Source: Viridothelium virens (taxonomy: Eukaryota > Ascomycota > Dothideomycetes > Trypetheliales > Trypetheliaceae). Taken from it: DNA of 64,000 nt. Below, piece after piece: positions 44,901 to 55,923 of this stretch. The DNA lies in NCBI GenBank assembly GCA_010094025.1, contig ML991838.1, positions 62,001 through 126,000 on the forward strand, in the 5' to 3' direction. The translations under genes were made by a program, and so were the position numbers. A model generated the notes under the pieces. That model made no database searches. It saw only the letters and a list, made by a program, of their open reading frames with translations, and was not told the DNA's origin. The stretch's first letter is position 1; the number at the start of each line of letters is the position of its first letter.

Positions 44901-46103
44901 GTGTTTAAAAGTTTCTGTGCCGTTTGTAGCTTGGCAGGGCCTAGAAGGGTCCACCGATATTTCCGATCCTAAGCGAACCTGCCTCAATTCCAATCTCAAT
45001 TAAAAATTAAGCTTTGTTTACGCGGGCGCCAGCACCCTATAAAGATAATAGGAGAAGAAAAGATGAAGTGGAAGGGGAAAGTTGGATTGGTGAGGCCAAC
45101 CGTTTGCCAAACTGGCTTCGAGATTGTTGTCGTCTGATGTCATGCCTATCATCCTGGCCTGATTAGAGTTTTGACGCCGCACGGATGCTTCCGGAATTCT
45201 GATCTTCCATCTGATCTGCGAGGTCTCACTCAGGGAGCAATAGCTGCAGTTTTGCTACTATCCGCGAGCATTCAGGAGCCTCTTGGTACCCTTTGCGCAT
45301 CTCGAATCCGGTCATGCAATTCGTTGAATGGGTGTAGTTGTTGGTCATGGTCGGTTTCGTTGCTCGCGAAACTGTGTGATTGAGATGCTGCGCGCAGGAG
45401 ACTCTCCCAGGGGCGTCATGCGATTGCGAGCAGGTTGGCAAAAGAAACGAGAGGACTGTGAGCGGGCACAAGCGTGAAAAGCAGCAGCTTAGATGTACGC
45501 CGGACATATGGCTTGAAATATGAGGCTGATGACGGTAGACTTGCGTAACCCGTTACAACGGTCGCATTAGCAACAGACCCCAGTATTATTAGATCCGGCT
45601 CTTCCGAACTTATTGCATTTTAGCACCTTCCTTTCGGCATCAATGCTGCAGCCTCATCCGATATCACCACCTGATATTATGCACTGATTCCCGACTTTGG
45701 TGCAGGGGCACGGAGGAAGAGACAGCTGCAGCTCCGCCGCTGCTGACAAACAAACACCCAGGAGCCTCTTTGCATATAGTCCCATTTGTCTATGCAATCC
45801 CCTGAGGACTGTTTGTCACCTGTGCCTAGCAGAGTGCTGGTAAATTGAGGGTGGAATTTCATCTACAGCACCGCGCCTCTGAAAGCAATTTGAAAATGGC
45901 AGCTACGTATGAAAGCTGCAACAGTGGTGGCTTCCCACTATTCTTAACGCCCAGTGTACACCGCTCTGATTCGCGTCCTGTCATAGCCTTTCCGTTCCCA
46001 TATTGACCATAAGAAAAAGCTCACGTCCGAAAAAACAGCGCCTGAAGCTACAATACGGAGCAAGAAATTAAGCAAGCAATTTCTCAAGATGACCGCTCAA
46101 GCC
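44901..46103. other. Intergenic between PNS1-like and DyP genes
   Basis: 1.2 kb. Short frames only, none with a signature. It should hold the promoter of the PNS1-like gene and the DyP 3' UTR. Confidence 0.5.
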
Positions 46104-47885
46104 TCAAGAGGTAGCAAAGACGTTCTGCAACGTCGGAATAGAAGGCGAAAAGAAATACTCTCCTCCTTTGGAGTTCACCCATTGCGCAAGCAAGTTCAAC
46201 GGCTGTGAAGTATTGTTTACGAAAGCGCCCGTCATCGTTCGTACGTCTCCACTCGTAGTTTGCCCAATAATGGGGTCAAAACCTGGGGTTGGTGAATCAC
46301 CAGGCGGAAAGTTTTGCTTATTTGCCCATGCTGGCATCCGTGTTAGCTGATTGCGGAAATCATTACAAAGATAGGTCTTACCTTGTTGAAGGAAGCTGAA
46401 GCCCGAGGAAAGGACGCTCTGATAGCACACGAAGAGCAACCCGCGTTCCTGTGCAGTGGCGTTTGCTTGCCTTTCTTCGTCAGACACCTCGGGTCCGAAC
46501 GGAATACCACGGCGAAGAATCATATGAGGCTGGATAGCACTCTCAGATAGGTCATTCCTTGGATTCATCTTACGAATATGGGCTGCAAAAGGGCAAGCTG
46601 ATTGGTCGCCTTTGACAAACTTGAAATCGTTGTTCAGCGTTGCGTCGGCGCCCAACGCTGGGTCGTCCTGAGTAGTTGCATTCATAATTGGTGCACCTAT
46701 GCATCATCGATTAGCTAAACTTTAGACTCTCAACAGCTTTTTGTCGATCAGGAACCTACCACTCTTCCATCTTCCCACAAATCGAGCCCCCATAAGATCG
46801 GCTGCATCCTGTGTCTTTGCGGTATCGAGTAGAAATCTATGTCACTTGTTAAAGGATACCCAACTTTCTGGTTATACGCTTGGGTCTGTACTTATCAAAT
46901 TCAGGCACAAGCTGAGGCAGCTTTCGGAATGCCATGAAGCTTCCATCCAGGGCCCAGCTCGGGCGCGTGGTCGCTGTATCAACTCCTCGGCCGAGCAATG
47001 CCACTCTACTCCATAGTCAGATCAGTCATTTCTTAAATCAGGCAGCAAGCCCTTGAGAGTCTTACCCTTGGTCGATGGTAGCTTGTCCGGGGTTTATGGC
47101 CTCAACGTCCTGAACCGCAGGGTTTGAAACTCCATCCTTATATCCGAAACTAGGAAATATTAGTACTAATTGCCTACATCTACGAGAGCACTTACTGTTC
47201 GTGACCTGCTTCATCGCCCGGCCTAACATCACCAGACAGTGTGGAAATTTCTGTCACCGTACCCGAGAGAATATCCTTAACACTCGCCAATTTATCATTG
47301 ACTGTGTCATGGCTATCTCCAGTAACGAGCGTTACGCCATGGATTTCCTGCAAAAAGGTATCGTCCCAGTCAGGTTGGAACGTTCCGTCAGCCTGCTGCA
47401 TCCCGCTATCACCTAGGTTGGAGGCGTCGCTCTTCATGCCATTGTTGAAGAGAGTATCATTGATATCGTCGAGGATACCAATCCGCATGAATGTTAGTTT
47501 TGTGCTGAATTTTGACTTTCATGTAAAGCTAACCTTCTGCAAGCCCTTCGCTGAGAACGCTATGTTTACACCTGAAACGGTTATAACATCAGGATGCACT
47601 ACTTCTCCATCTCCTGCATCAACTGCAATATTATTCTTGATTTTGAATTGCCTGATCTCGGAAATGTTCGTCTGAGTTTGTTGAGCGCTCGTAATGAGTG
47701 GAACGAGATTCGAAAGGTTCGAGCGGAAAGCGTCGACCTGGTCTATCTGAAAGAAAAAGAATGATTGGGTCTGTTTCGGAAGACCGAATCTGGGAAAAGG
47801 TCAGATTGGTTGAGATTGACAGGTATAAAAGGACGCACAAGATATCGCCCTGGACGTTTGCCAGACTGAGCGGTGCGACCGCCAT
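46104..47885 (-). CDS. DyP-type haem peroxidase, eight exons
   Basis: Exons: 47885-47839, 47789-47534, 47482-47196, 47149-47066, 47005-46892, 46836-46760, 46696-46382 and 46330-46104, giving 468 residues with every phase closing. Signatures: PLSLANVQGDILFGLPKQTQ, FFFFQIDQVDAFRSNL, VSGVNIAFSAKGLQK, then the DyP GxxDG motif as Gly199-Tyr-Lys-Asp202-Gly203 (distal Asp), the proximal haem ligand His328 in CPFAAHIRKMNPR and the distal arginine at 350/351 in MILRRGIPFG. The tail TSQPLNLLAQWVNSKGGEYF is typical. The family oxidises bulky dyes, phenols and lignin model compounds with hydrogen peroxide. There is no signal peptide at the start I use, so intracellular location or non-classical export is possible. 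Intron 2 (47533-47483) begins GTTAGC, has a perfect ACTAAC branch site, but ends in GG instead of AG; six other introns are GT-AG. Confidence 0.9.
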
Positions 47886-49874
47886 GTTGCGAATTCACAG
47901 CGACAATGGATATCTTGCAACAACTTAACGAGTGACTCAATAATATCCGAGCGAGTGTGGATGATACGACTCGGGAGAGATATTGAACACATTTCACAAA
48001 GCAGGAAGGCACCTTTATAGCCTTCTTCCCTTAACGGACCAGGCTAACACGAGGCATCTGAGAAAATGGGGTCGGACCTACCCCCACGACCATGGGTCTC
48101 GTATAGGTCGAGGCAGATACGACCCATGAGGCGATGCTCCAAGTGCTCCCCGCCCGAACCCCATGTTGGAGAGGTTCAATAAAGGGTCCTTCAGCTGTTG
48201 ACTCCTTCCAGGAGAGACTGGGCCAATTGTAGGGTGGAAAAGACCGGTCGAACAGAGAAAGACAGCCAATGCTTAGCAGCTGTAGTTGGATTTGACGTTG
48301 CAAGGTCGCCAAGATGCCTACTGTCGACGCCACAGTTAGGTGGATGGTATCCCGTCTGCTCGATTGCCGAGAGTGCTCAAACCCGGGGATAGCTCACAAA
48401 CCTCAGATCGCTATGTAATGAGGAATTGTTGCAATCCCATGCCAATGTGTGGCTTTTCGGCCGCAAGGAGAGCATTGGGACACTACCAGAATCGGCGCGG
48501 GAAAGTTCAACAGCCCAACAAAAAGCAATCCTAGCTATATTGTGTGAACAAATTCTCACGTTGTGCAGTGACCTGCGCCATGAGAGTTCTTTGATAGGGT
48601 TACTCGTTCATAGCCGTGCGCAATCACCAACGGTTAGCATGTTCGTATTGTTGAGACAATAATAGAGGAAGGCAAATGCAAGTATCCCGCGACCGCGTTG
48701 AAAGTACTCTAGACACGACCGCCGAATAATTACGTGGGACTGGTTCCGATGACCAGCACGTTTACCCCTTTGGCTCTCTGTTCTCTTTGCGTGAGTCAAA
48801 CCTGGGATAATGACGCGTATTTCCATGCACAAAGTACAAGGTACTGGCGCAGCCTACTGCTCGCATCTGCACAGAGATCACAGCGAAAGCCAGGACCTCA
48901 ATGTTCCCTCTCAAACCAAGTTTGCAGATTTCCGAAGCATGATTAGTCTTGAAGGAAAGAGTTGGAAAGGATTGTGCTAGCGGCCCTCTGCTTATCCTTT
49001 CAAGCCAGCCCTGTTCTAAGTTTGGAGACTCGCCATCAAGGGTCTAAGACATATCTTTCGTGCCCGGAAGCTGACGGTTCACATCCAGGAAGGCCTCTTT
49101 GGGTCGTGCGGACGCAGGCACGGGACAGTCCGTTCAAATTAATGCAAAAGAAGCAATTCGTGATCATGGGCCCTGGAGCTTCTCGTTCAAGACGTTGCAG
49201 TTGAATCCTTGTGAGCCACGAGGTGAGCTGCACCTTCGGCACCAACGCAAGGGCTGAGCGTGCCAAGCTCAGCAACGTGGATCGGAACTTGACAGCGACG
49301 GTGGAAAGCTAGACGAGCCGCTTACTAATTCTGGCTTTCGCTTATGCCTTGCCAGGACCTTCGCTTCGTTTAATTTCAATATTGTTCCCAGTAAAATTTT
49401 GACCGATACGGATATTATTGTTCTGCCAAGCCGGAAACTAAGTTTGAGCCTCCCCCTGCTATTTTTGGCCAGGTTATGTTCAGAGCGTAGGCATGAATGA
49501 ACTCCTGCTTTAGTCTAGAAAATGCAAGCGTGTGACTGTTCCCTTCCGCAAAGTATTGCCGTTGAGTCATCGGCCTGCTAATACTTGTTTTGTATCGCCC
49601 ATTCCCACCTGTCTCTGTTGTTCGCCCTAAGACTCTTTTCCCAAATTTCTTCTAAGCTAGCATACAATGCAAATCCCCATGTATGTACTTCATAATACTC
49701 TCCTATGATTGGCCACACACATTTGATAAAGCAAGCTCCAGGCAGTCTTGAAAGAAGGGGGTATGGTCATAATATTCTGCCATGAGGGGCAGGTAAGGCG
49801 ACGCAGTACCAACTAATATCTACATATCTCGCCAAGAGCACTGAACATAGGTCTTGGCTATCTAGTCGGCTGGC

Positions 49875-49883
49875 TATATAAAA
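49875..49883 (+). promoter_or_regulatory. Strong TATA box
   Basis: TATATAAAA on the + strand, 80 bp before the ATG at 49963, with a CA-rich leader (CGAAACAAAACTACAG) between. This is the best-looking core promoter in the window, and no recognised gene follows it. Confidence 0.5.
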
Positions 49884-49962
49884 CCAGACACGTCATCCTA
49901 ACTTCACAGGTCATCAAGTAGTCCTCCCTATCCGAAACAAAACTACAGAGCTTTTGCTTTCA

Positions 49963-50256
49963 ATGCAGCTCCCCCTTTCTCGCCAGTATGTGTACCTGGC
50001 AGAGGCTTACGTGCATTGTGCATACTGGCGCAGGTACTGGTATATGAAGCACAGTGACACTTGGAGAGTAGGAAAGACTGGTGCCAGTAAAGCTTGCGGA
50101 GGCTACGATAGTTGTGGCCGACATTTGACCTCACTAAGTTCGAAAAGTCTCTCGCTAATAATCGGAAAACAATGGAAAGATAGCTTGGCGGCAGACCTAC
50201 TAGATGGTAACAGGCTTCATAGACCATTGGCATCTAAAGCTAGAGCAGCTTGCTGA
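49963..50256 (+). CDS. Small open frame of 97 residues, doubtful gene
   Basis: Starts MQLPLSRQYVYLAEAYVHCA, has several aromatic residues and a Cys-Gly cluster (KACGGYDSCGRH), and ends KARAAC. No signal peptide, domain or relative is recognised. It is listed only because of the TATA box and the A-rich leader before its ATG. CGCCAGTATG and CATACTGGCG form a 10-bp stem inside it. It could also be the first exon of a spliced gene or a non-coding transcript. Confidence 0.25.
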   Translation: MQLPLSRQYVYLAEAYVHCAYWRRYWYMKHSDTWRVGKTGASKACGGYDSCGRHLTSLSSKSLSLIIGKQWKDSLAADLLDGNRLHRPLASKARAAC

Positions 50257-50605
50257 AGCCTTCCTGACTCAGGTATGAGAAGTGAAGAAAAAAACACACT
50301 GTTCCACTTATCGCTTTTCTTATTTCTACTTTTCTTCTCATCACATGAAATCCTCTAATACCAATACCAACCTTACTGCTTCAAGATTTTCGATAAGTTG
50401 ATTCCAAAGCTTGTAGAGGTAAGAATATCGACCGTGGGTAGTCTCGGCTGAATCCTACTAATGCATGAGTTTTGATGCCGACTGGTAGCCACATCCAAAT
50501 TGACAGAGCCTGTTCTTGAGCCTTAGTGCGCCTTGCTGCTAGTTCTTATTGCAATCGTTGGTTGGACATTCGTGAAAAGATTCGGACCAGATTGAAACAT
50601 ATCTT

Positions 50606-52069
50606 CTAGTCCCTGAACCAAGGATGCTCCAGTAGCTGAGCAGCTGTCGGCCTCTTCGCAGGTTCATATTGCAGGGTCTGACGAATGAGTCTTGTTATGA
50701 CCTCAGCTTCCGTAGCATCAATATCCTTTGGCTTGTTCTGATCAAACAGCGTCTCGAGCGGGTCATTGATGAATGGTCCATCCCCGATCTCCTCACTGAA
50801 TTGCTTGTCAAAGATGACATCTCTACTATCCGCGAACTCAAATTCCTCGTCCTCCTCACACACTCCCATTTCATCCTTCCCATAAAGCTCTTCGTCCGCG
50901 CTCCACTGCGCCGGATCTTCCTCATCATCAACCTCAATTTTGAAGTCACCCGTCTCAGCCGCCCGTGGATTCAGCCTCTCCCGATTTGTCCCAAACCACT
51001 TGTCCGCCCGCTCCCACTTCTTCAACCAGGCATCCGGCAACGGCTCCAGCACGTCATTCAAATCCAGCAGATGATCGTCGTCCGCACCGTCCCGCTCTTC
51101 ATCACCCAGACTCTCCACGCAGAAGAGTGCCGTCCCGGTCAGGAGCTCGTAGACCAAGCAGCCGAACGCCCAGATATCGATGCTAGCGTCGACGGCAGGT
51201 TCGTGGAAGATGAGTTCCGGCGCTCGTAGTCCGAGAGGCGTGACGACGGATTTTGGGGGACTGTGGGCGAAGAAGGCTGATGCGAGATCGGAGATCTTGA
51301 CTTGGAGGTTTGGACCGATGTTGACGTATTCGTGGAGAGACTGTCCCACAGCGAGATATCTCGGCGCCCATTTGTCTTGCTTGCCATCAAGTCTTCGTAG
51401 AGAGTCTGTAGTCCCAGCCTCGTTCTGCTTCAGTCTCCCTTCTTTCATCGCGTCTAGACTTGGGATGGAGAAGAGGATATTTCCTGGTGATAAATCGCTA
51501 TGGACGATGCCGTGCTTGTGAAGAAACTCCAGTCCAGTGAGTGTTTGCTTCAAAATGATTTTGGCCATCCATTTGGGATAACGTCGAGGCTCTAGTGGCC
51601 GCAAGACTTTGTTCTCACCCAAGTGGTTTCTCATCGATGCGGCGGTAGGACCCATCGGTTCATACACAAGGCATTGATGGGTTCCGTTTGGTCCAGTCAT
51701 CTTGAAATGGTCTAAGAGTGTAACGAAATATTTTGAAATGATAACTGATGTAGCATCTCTGCTTAACTGTTGATAAATGGCCAGCTCCTTATCGATGGAT
51801 GGGGATGACTTGGCTGTGGTGACCTTGAGAGCCGCATATCTTTTTTTGAGCTTGTCGAGAGCAAGCCATACAGTAGAAAAGGCACCATTGCCGAGTTTTC
51901 TGATCACTGTGTATTGATTCTCCTTGAAGGTGTCACCAAAGTGAATAGGGTGAAGGCCGTTGGGCCTGTACTCTTCGGACCATTCGCATGCCGTTCCCGT
52001 CTGAAGGAATCGGTCACCCTTAGAAGATCTCGGTAGCTCTACCGAAGGAGTAAGCGGTGGGGAAGACAT
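50606..52069 (-). CDS. SRPK-like serine/threonine protein kinase
   Basis: An intronless frame of 487 residues. The glycine loop is IRKLGNGAFSTVWLA (about 56-70) with the ATP lysine Lys82 (YAALKV). The catalytic loop reads His190-Ser-Asp192-Leu-Ser-Pro-Gly-Asn197, so HRD is HSD and the usual Lys is Ser, while catalytic Asp and Asn are kept. The metal-binding DFG is Asp261-Leu-Ala. The activation segment and lobe continue with TPLGLRAPELIFHEPAVDAS, IDIWAFGCLVYELLTG and a final EYEPAKRPTAAQLLEHPWF-like end (QYEPAKRPTAAQLLEHPWF). A large acidic insert (about 330-440) sits between kinase subdomains, as in SR-protein kinases. Fungi carry many such SRPK-like genes; the substrate is unknown. A decayed partial copy lies near 58 kb. 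Confidence 0.93.
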   Translation of the reverse strand: MSSPPLTPSVELPRSSKGDRFLQTGTACEWSEEYRPNGLHPIHFGDTFKENQYTVIRKLGNGAFSTVWLALDKLKKRYAALKVTTAKSSPSIDKELAIYQQLSRDATSVIISKYFVTLLDHFKMTGPNGTHQCLVYEPMGPTAASMRNHLGENKVLRPLEPRRYPKWMAKIILKQTLTGLEFLHKHGIVHSDLSPGNILFSIPSLDAMKEGRLKQNEAGTTDSLRRLDGKQDKWAPRYLAVGQSLHEYVNIGPNLQVKISDLASAFFAHSPPKSVVTPLGLRAPELIFHEPAVDASIDIWAFGCLVYELLTGTALFCVESLGDEERDGADDDHLLDLNDVLEPLPDAWLKKWERADKWFGTNRERLNPRAAETGDFKIEVDDEEDPAQWSADEELYGKDEMGVCEEDEEFEFADSRDVIFDKQFSEEIGDGPFINDPLETLFDQNKPKDIDATEAEVITRLIRQTLQYEPAKRPTAAQLLEHPWFRD

Positions 52070-54270
52070 TCTGGTAATTTTGTTCTGCAGGATTTCGGAG
52101 CGAATGGCCTCAAATGCCGTCAGGAAGATAATCCAGCAGATGTTGAAGCAATGAGAAACTAGTCTGGACAGGCTTTGAGGACACGAAAGCTCATGATCAA
52201 ATTTTCTGCCGGAGGGTTGATAGGGAATGTTTGTTCAGTGTACTATAAGGGTTCGTTTTGAATAGTACACAGATGGTCCTGATGATGACGGAAGCTATGA
52301 CTTTAGTGTTGCTAGCAATGAGTGAGCTGACTTCCGAGCTCGGACAGTCGAAAAATAGATCTTGTGATGTTTTCGTCTCCCTTTCATTCAAGCACGCTGT
52401 GTAGAAAACTTATGTTTGCGGAAGTCCGTTTGTTATGCTGCCTTGTTACCGCGCACGGACCTTGCTCCTTCCGTACCATTGCGAGCACTTCATTCAATGC
52501 TATGCTGGGACAATTTACCGTTTTTAGGTTCGAGATGGAATGCGCTGGTGAGATTCATCCACCTCGATGAGTTCGAACATGGAAGTTGGAAGGTTCGCGT
52601 TTTCTGGCCGAGTTTTAGAATGTTATATACGGCTGACTAGGTCAATACCTGATGGCCTAAAGTCAGCCTGAATATCGCGTCAATGTTTGAAGAGTTTTTC
52701 ATGGCACATGTTTTCTTTGTAGAGAACCGCATGTATCTAAGTAGGCCAGCCACTATTTCATGAATTAGCTCACAAGGCTTTCCCTTACTGGTCGAAGCGA
52801 GCTGATGAGTCCTAAAGGTGCTTTCTCTATCTCTCATCCAAGGCGTCTTTAAGAAATGTGGCGTTCAACATCAAAGGGGCCCTGAACAGCCACGTTTGAT
52901 GAGAGTCTCGAGGCTGCAAAGCTTTTGGCGCCGCAGTGCTGAAGTTCTTTTCAAAATGACTAGTCATGGCCCTCCAGGGACACTTGCACGCTCTTGTACA
53001 TAGGGAATCTACTCTTTTACTCTTTTACCTGGACCTGAATCGTAGTACCGAATCTTTTGTCCCTCTTCCTTGATTGGCTACACGCAGACCTCCAAGCTTA
53101 TACAGAACGCGGCCGTACTGGCAGACGATGCAGGTATATTTCGAGCCGCCTCGTGCTTACTCCCGTGTGCCGGAGAAGCGGCGGAGATATATGTGGGCAG
53201 TTGCCAATTGGAGGCGCGGACCACGTGGAACGGCCTTCGCTGTCATCGTGTACGAAGGTGGTCCCGTGAAGTGTTATTCATCTTGGTATGTCTGACGTCC
53301 TCTTAGCAACGGACCACACACCAGCCGGACGGATGGTCGACAACATCTCACGGTCGATTTTTTCGATAGTTGGGATCGACACATATCAAGACATCATGTT
53401 CCCTGTCGACCATGAAACATCTAGCTGACGTGAACAAGGCGCTCTTCTGACAGTAACCTGTCTTAGACACTCCTAATGTTGTTAAGCCAATGTAGTATCG
53501 GTATCATAGATATCTTGAACATCTAGTAGTAGTCCGAGAATGAGCCCGTTATCTTCATACTGTGGCCAATCGATGAAGACAGGACACTAGTATTTTAACT
53601 GTTCTCGCGGAAAATAACAAATACTGTTTCTTTTCAGACCCCGTTTGATGGATGAAGGAAATTCGGACACGGAAAAACCGTAACGTCTTCAGTGCCCTCT
53701 TGCGCAAGATCCTAATGCTCCGGGCACCTCCGCGGAGCCTCGTATAAGGGAACAGCTAGGGATGATGGCAGAGAAAAACCCAGAAAGTGATGAAACAAAT
53801 CCAACCCGGAGATCGACCCATATAGCCCAGATCGTGCATCATGTCCGACCTCAATCAATTTGTCCCGCCTATTCTTTGGACAATAGCTCCAAGCATGAGG
53901 CTGCCAGCGTTGTAAGGGATTTCCTGGCATTCCTGCGTATCAGCTTGATTGACTTAATTCATACGTAAAATTATCCAGAGCGCACTGCAAGGCGCATTTG
54001 CGAAGTTCTCGCGCTCGGCTGGCTTGTCATTGAGGGGAGCTAGCGTATGGATGTGAGCAACTTTGAGGGATACTCCAATTGCTCCGGAAGCGCGTTTCGA
54101 GGTGTTCCGAGTGAAGACAAGTAGTGATAGATGCACCAGTCCATCTTGATGGTTGACCTACTCGTGCGACAAGGACTCCACTTCTGTTAGTACAAACGTA
54201 CCGCACCTTCGCAGCTTCCTTAACATCCAAAATCCACAGAACAAAATACTCACACTTCACCAGCTAATCG
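52070..54270. other. Gene-poor region with a dispersed repeat copy
   Basis: 2.2 kb between the kinase start and the DUF3425 gene. Several short rightward frames near 53060-53300 overlap one another in different phases, which argues against coding. It holds repeat copy A (53542-53685). Confidence 0.5.
53542..53685. repeat. 144-bp dispersed repeat, copy A
   Basis: Starts GAGCCCGTTATC and ends AAAAACCGTAACG. The same segment occurs at 57335-57478 in the same orientation and with the same length. Where the two differ, this copy mostly keeps C or G. Confidence 0.85.
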
Positions 54271-55017
54271 TCATACCTTACGGGCATCAGAGCAGCAGTG
54301 CTCAAGCGGCATTTCTCCTCTCATCCTCCTCCACCGATTCGTCGCCTCCAACACGCCCTCGCAACCACTCATCGTCCACCCCCACTTCCACCAGAATCCT
54401 TCACCCATCTCCCATCCACCGATGTTCCACGCCGGGTTCCAGGCAATCACTCCCCTCCGTTGACTTTCATCACCGGAAAACCCTTCGAACAGTCCTCCTA
54501 TAGTGTCGCTCCAGAGGTCATCCTCATCGTAGGTACCAGAGAGGCGGATGAGATTGTCCCTCCAGCCAGGATGAGGGATGGTATCGATCCACGGCTCATG
54601 CGGAACAGTTAGCTGCAGGGATGTCGCGCGAAGATCAGGGGGTAAGTGTTCGGGGAGGAGAGAGGAAGTAGCAGACGGATGAAGCGCAGGCGATGAGCAG
54701 TCCTTAGCATCTGGAGGCGAAGAACCAAACACAAGCTCGCGGTTAACGAGGCAGGCACGTAGGACATTGTACTGAACAAGGGTAATAAGATGGTCGGGGG
54801 CTAGAGGAAAGATGATTTGCGACGCCATTGCGGCGAGTTGGCGTTCGGGGTAGGATTGGGTCGTTATGCGGGGAAGTAGCGCGCGTTTGAGGGGCTGAAT
54901 GTCTTTGACACGCGAGACGGGGAGGTGACATATGGCTTGTTCATTCTCGATCCAGCATGGCGTCGAGTGTTCGGAGTTGTCTTCTGCGGTATCCTTTGGG
55001 GTATCTGACTCGTTCAT
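54271..55017 (-). CDS. DUF3425 protein without bZIP domain
   Basis: A single exon of 248 residues. After about 55 polar residues comes the DUF3425 domain known from fungal bZIP regulators: IIFPLAPDHLITLVQYNVLR, ACLVNRELV, DLRATSLQLTVPHEPWIDTI, PHPGWRDNLIRL, DEDDLWSDTIGGLFEG, GVIAWNPAWNIGGWEMGEGF and WWKWGWTMSGCEGVLEATNR. In typical members a basic leucine zipper precedes this domain; here the N-terminus has neither a basic region nor heptad leucines, and no splice-joined upstream exon supplying one was found in 55018-55923. It may be a stand-alone regulator or partner subunit, or a gene that lost its DNA-binding half. Function is unknown. Confidence 0.85.
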   Translation of the reverse strand: MNESDTPKDTAEDNSEHSTPCWIENEQAICHLPVSRVKDIQPLKRALLPRITTQSYPERQLAAMASQIIFPLAPDHLITLVQYNVLRACLVNRELVFGSSPPDAKDCSSPALHPSATSSLLPEHLPPDLRATSLQLTVPHEPWIDTIPHPGWRDNLIRLSGTYDEDDLWSDTIGGLFEGFSGDESQRRGVIAWNPAWNIGGWEMGEGFWWKWGWTMSGCEGVLEATNRWRRMRGEMPLEHCCSDARKV

Positions 55018-55923
55018 CCGCGGAGCGGCGGACCGGTCTTTTGCGGCAAGCGCTTTTCTTTTCCCTTAAGAGTATAAGTACTTGAAACTGCATGATGGTA
55101 GTCATGGTGAGCATCGCAGGAGGGAATTGAAGGAAGCGCTATGCAATCGCAATATGTCTTTTGTTCCGAGAAAAGGGTGAAACTAACTCACGATATGCCC
55201 GGACATTCAGTCTGTTCTGTCTTTTCTTTCGAGAAGCCCGGTCTGTCATCCCAGTCCAATCATCATCGTCATCGACAGTCTGCTCGATATCAGCAGATTG
55301 TTAAAGGAGAATCCTGAGATGTTATGGCGGGAGTGAAGTACCCCGACTAGCTGCCGCATGGATACGATTGGGATCCCTGACATGACATGTGACATCGCAT
55401 GTGCAAAAACGCCTTTTCATTCTAATCAAAGTGACAGTAGAGAGAAGAGTAACAAGAAGGGAAGAAAAGGAAAGAGCCTTTGACACCAAAGTTAACGGTG
55501 AGAAGAGACGAGAGCGAGTGAGATGCGTTGGTTTCGAGGCTGATTCTCGGTCTAGCCAGATGCATCCTAGCTTCATGCAGCTGGCTTACAGCCGCGCTAT
55601 CCCGCTTCAAGGCCGATATACAAATTCGGCCGTACGCCTAAACGAAGAAACTCTGACCTCAATGCTCAGAATCATGTTTTGCATAGGTTATCTTCCAGAC
55701 CAGGTAAGTGAGATGACGCCTGGGAGGTTGGAATCGAGTCAAGCAAGGTGGCTGTGATCGTGATAAGGATTTTCATGAATCCCTACGGCGATGGCTTCCC
55801 ATACTCAGCATTCGCATATAAATCTCGTTCTCCCTCCGTATACTTCGATGTCATCAACATTTCATTCTTGTCGTCAGAACCATCTACTGTAGTCCAATTA
55901 CATCCAAGAAGATTCCCATCGAC
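55018..55923. promoter_or_regulatory. Divergent promoter of the DUF3425 gene and the short-chain dehydrogenase
   Basis: 906 bp between head-to-head genes. A 122-residue frame at 55389-55757 has no signature and biased composition, so I do not call it. TATA-like CATATAAATC lies near 55816, about 100 bp before the dehydrogenase start. Confidence 0.5.

Larger units (their letters stand above)
47886..50605. other. Gene-poor region between DyP and the SRPK-like kinase
   Basis: 2.7 kb. The first part is the DyP promoter. Around 48075-48130 there is a short imperfect inverted repeat (ATGGGTCTCGTAT / ATACGACCCAT). The only coding candidate is the small rightward frame at 49963-50256 behind a good TATA box. 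The rest is plain. Confidence 0.5.

Noticed and set aside
53057-53306. Three overlapping rightward frames near 53.1-53.3 kb
   Set aside because: They overlap in different phases and show no motif, as expected by chance in gene-poor DNA.
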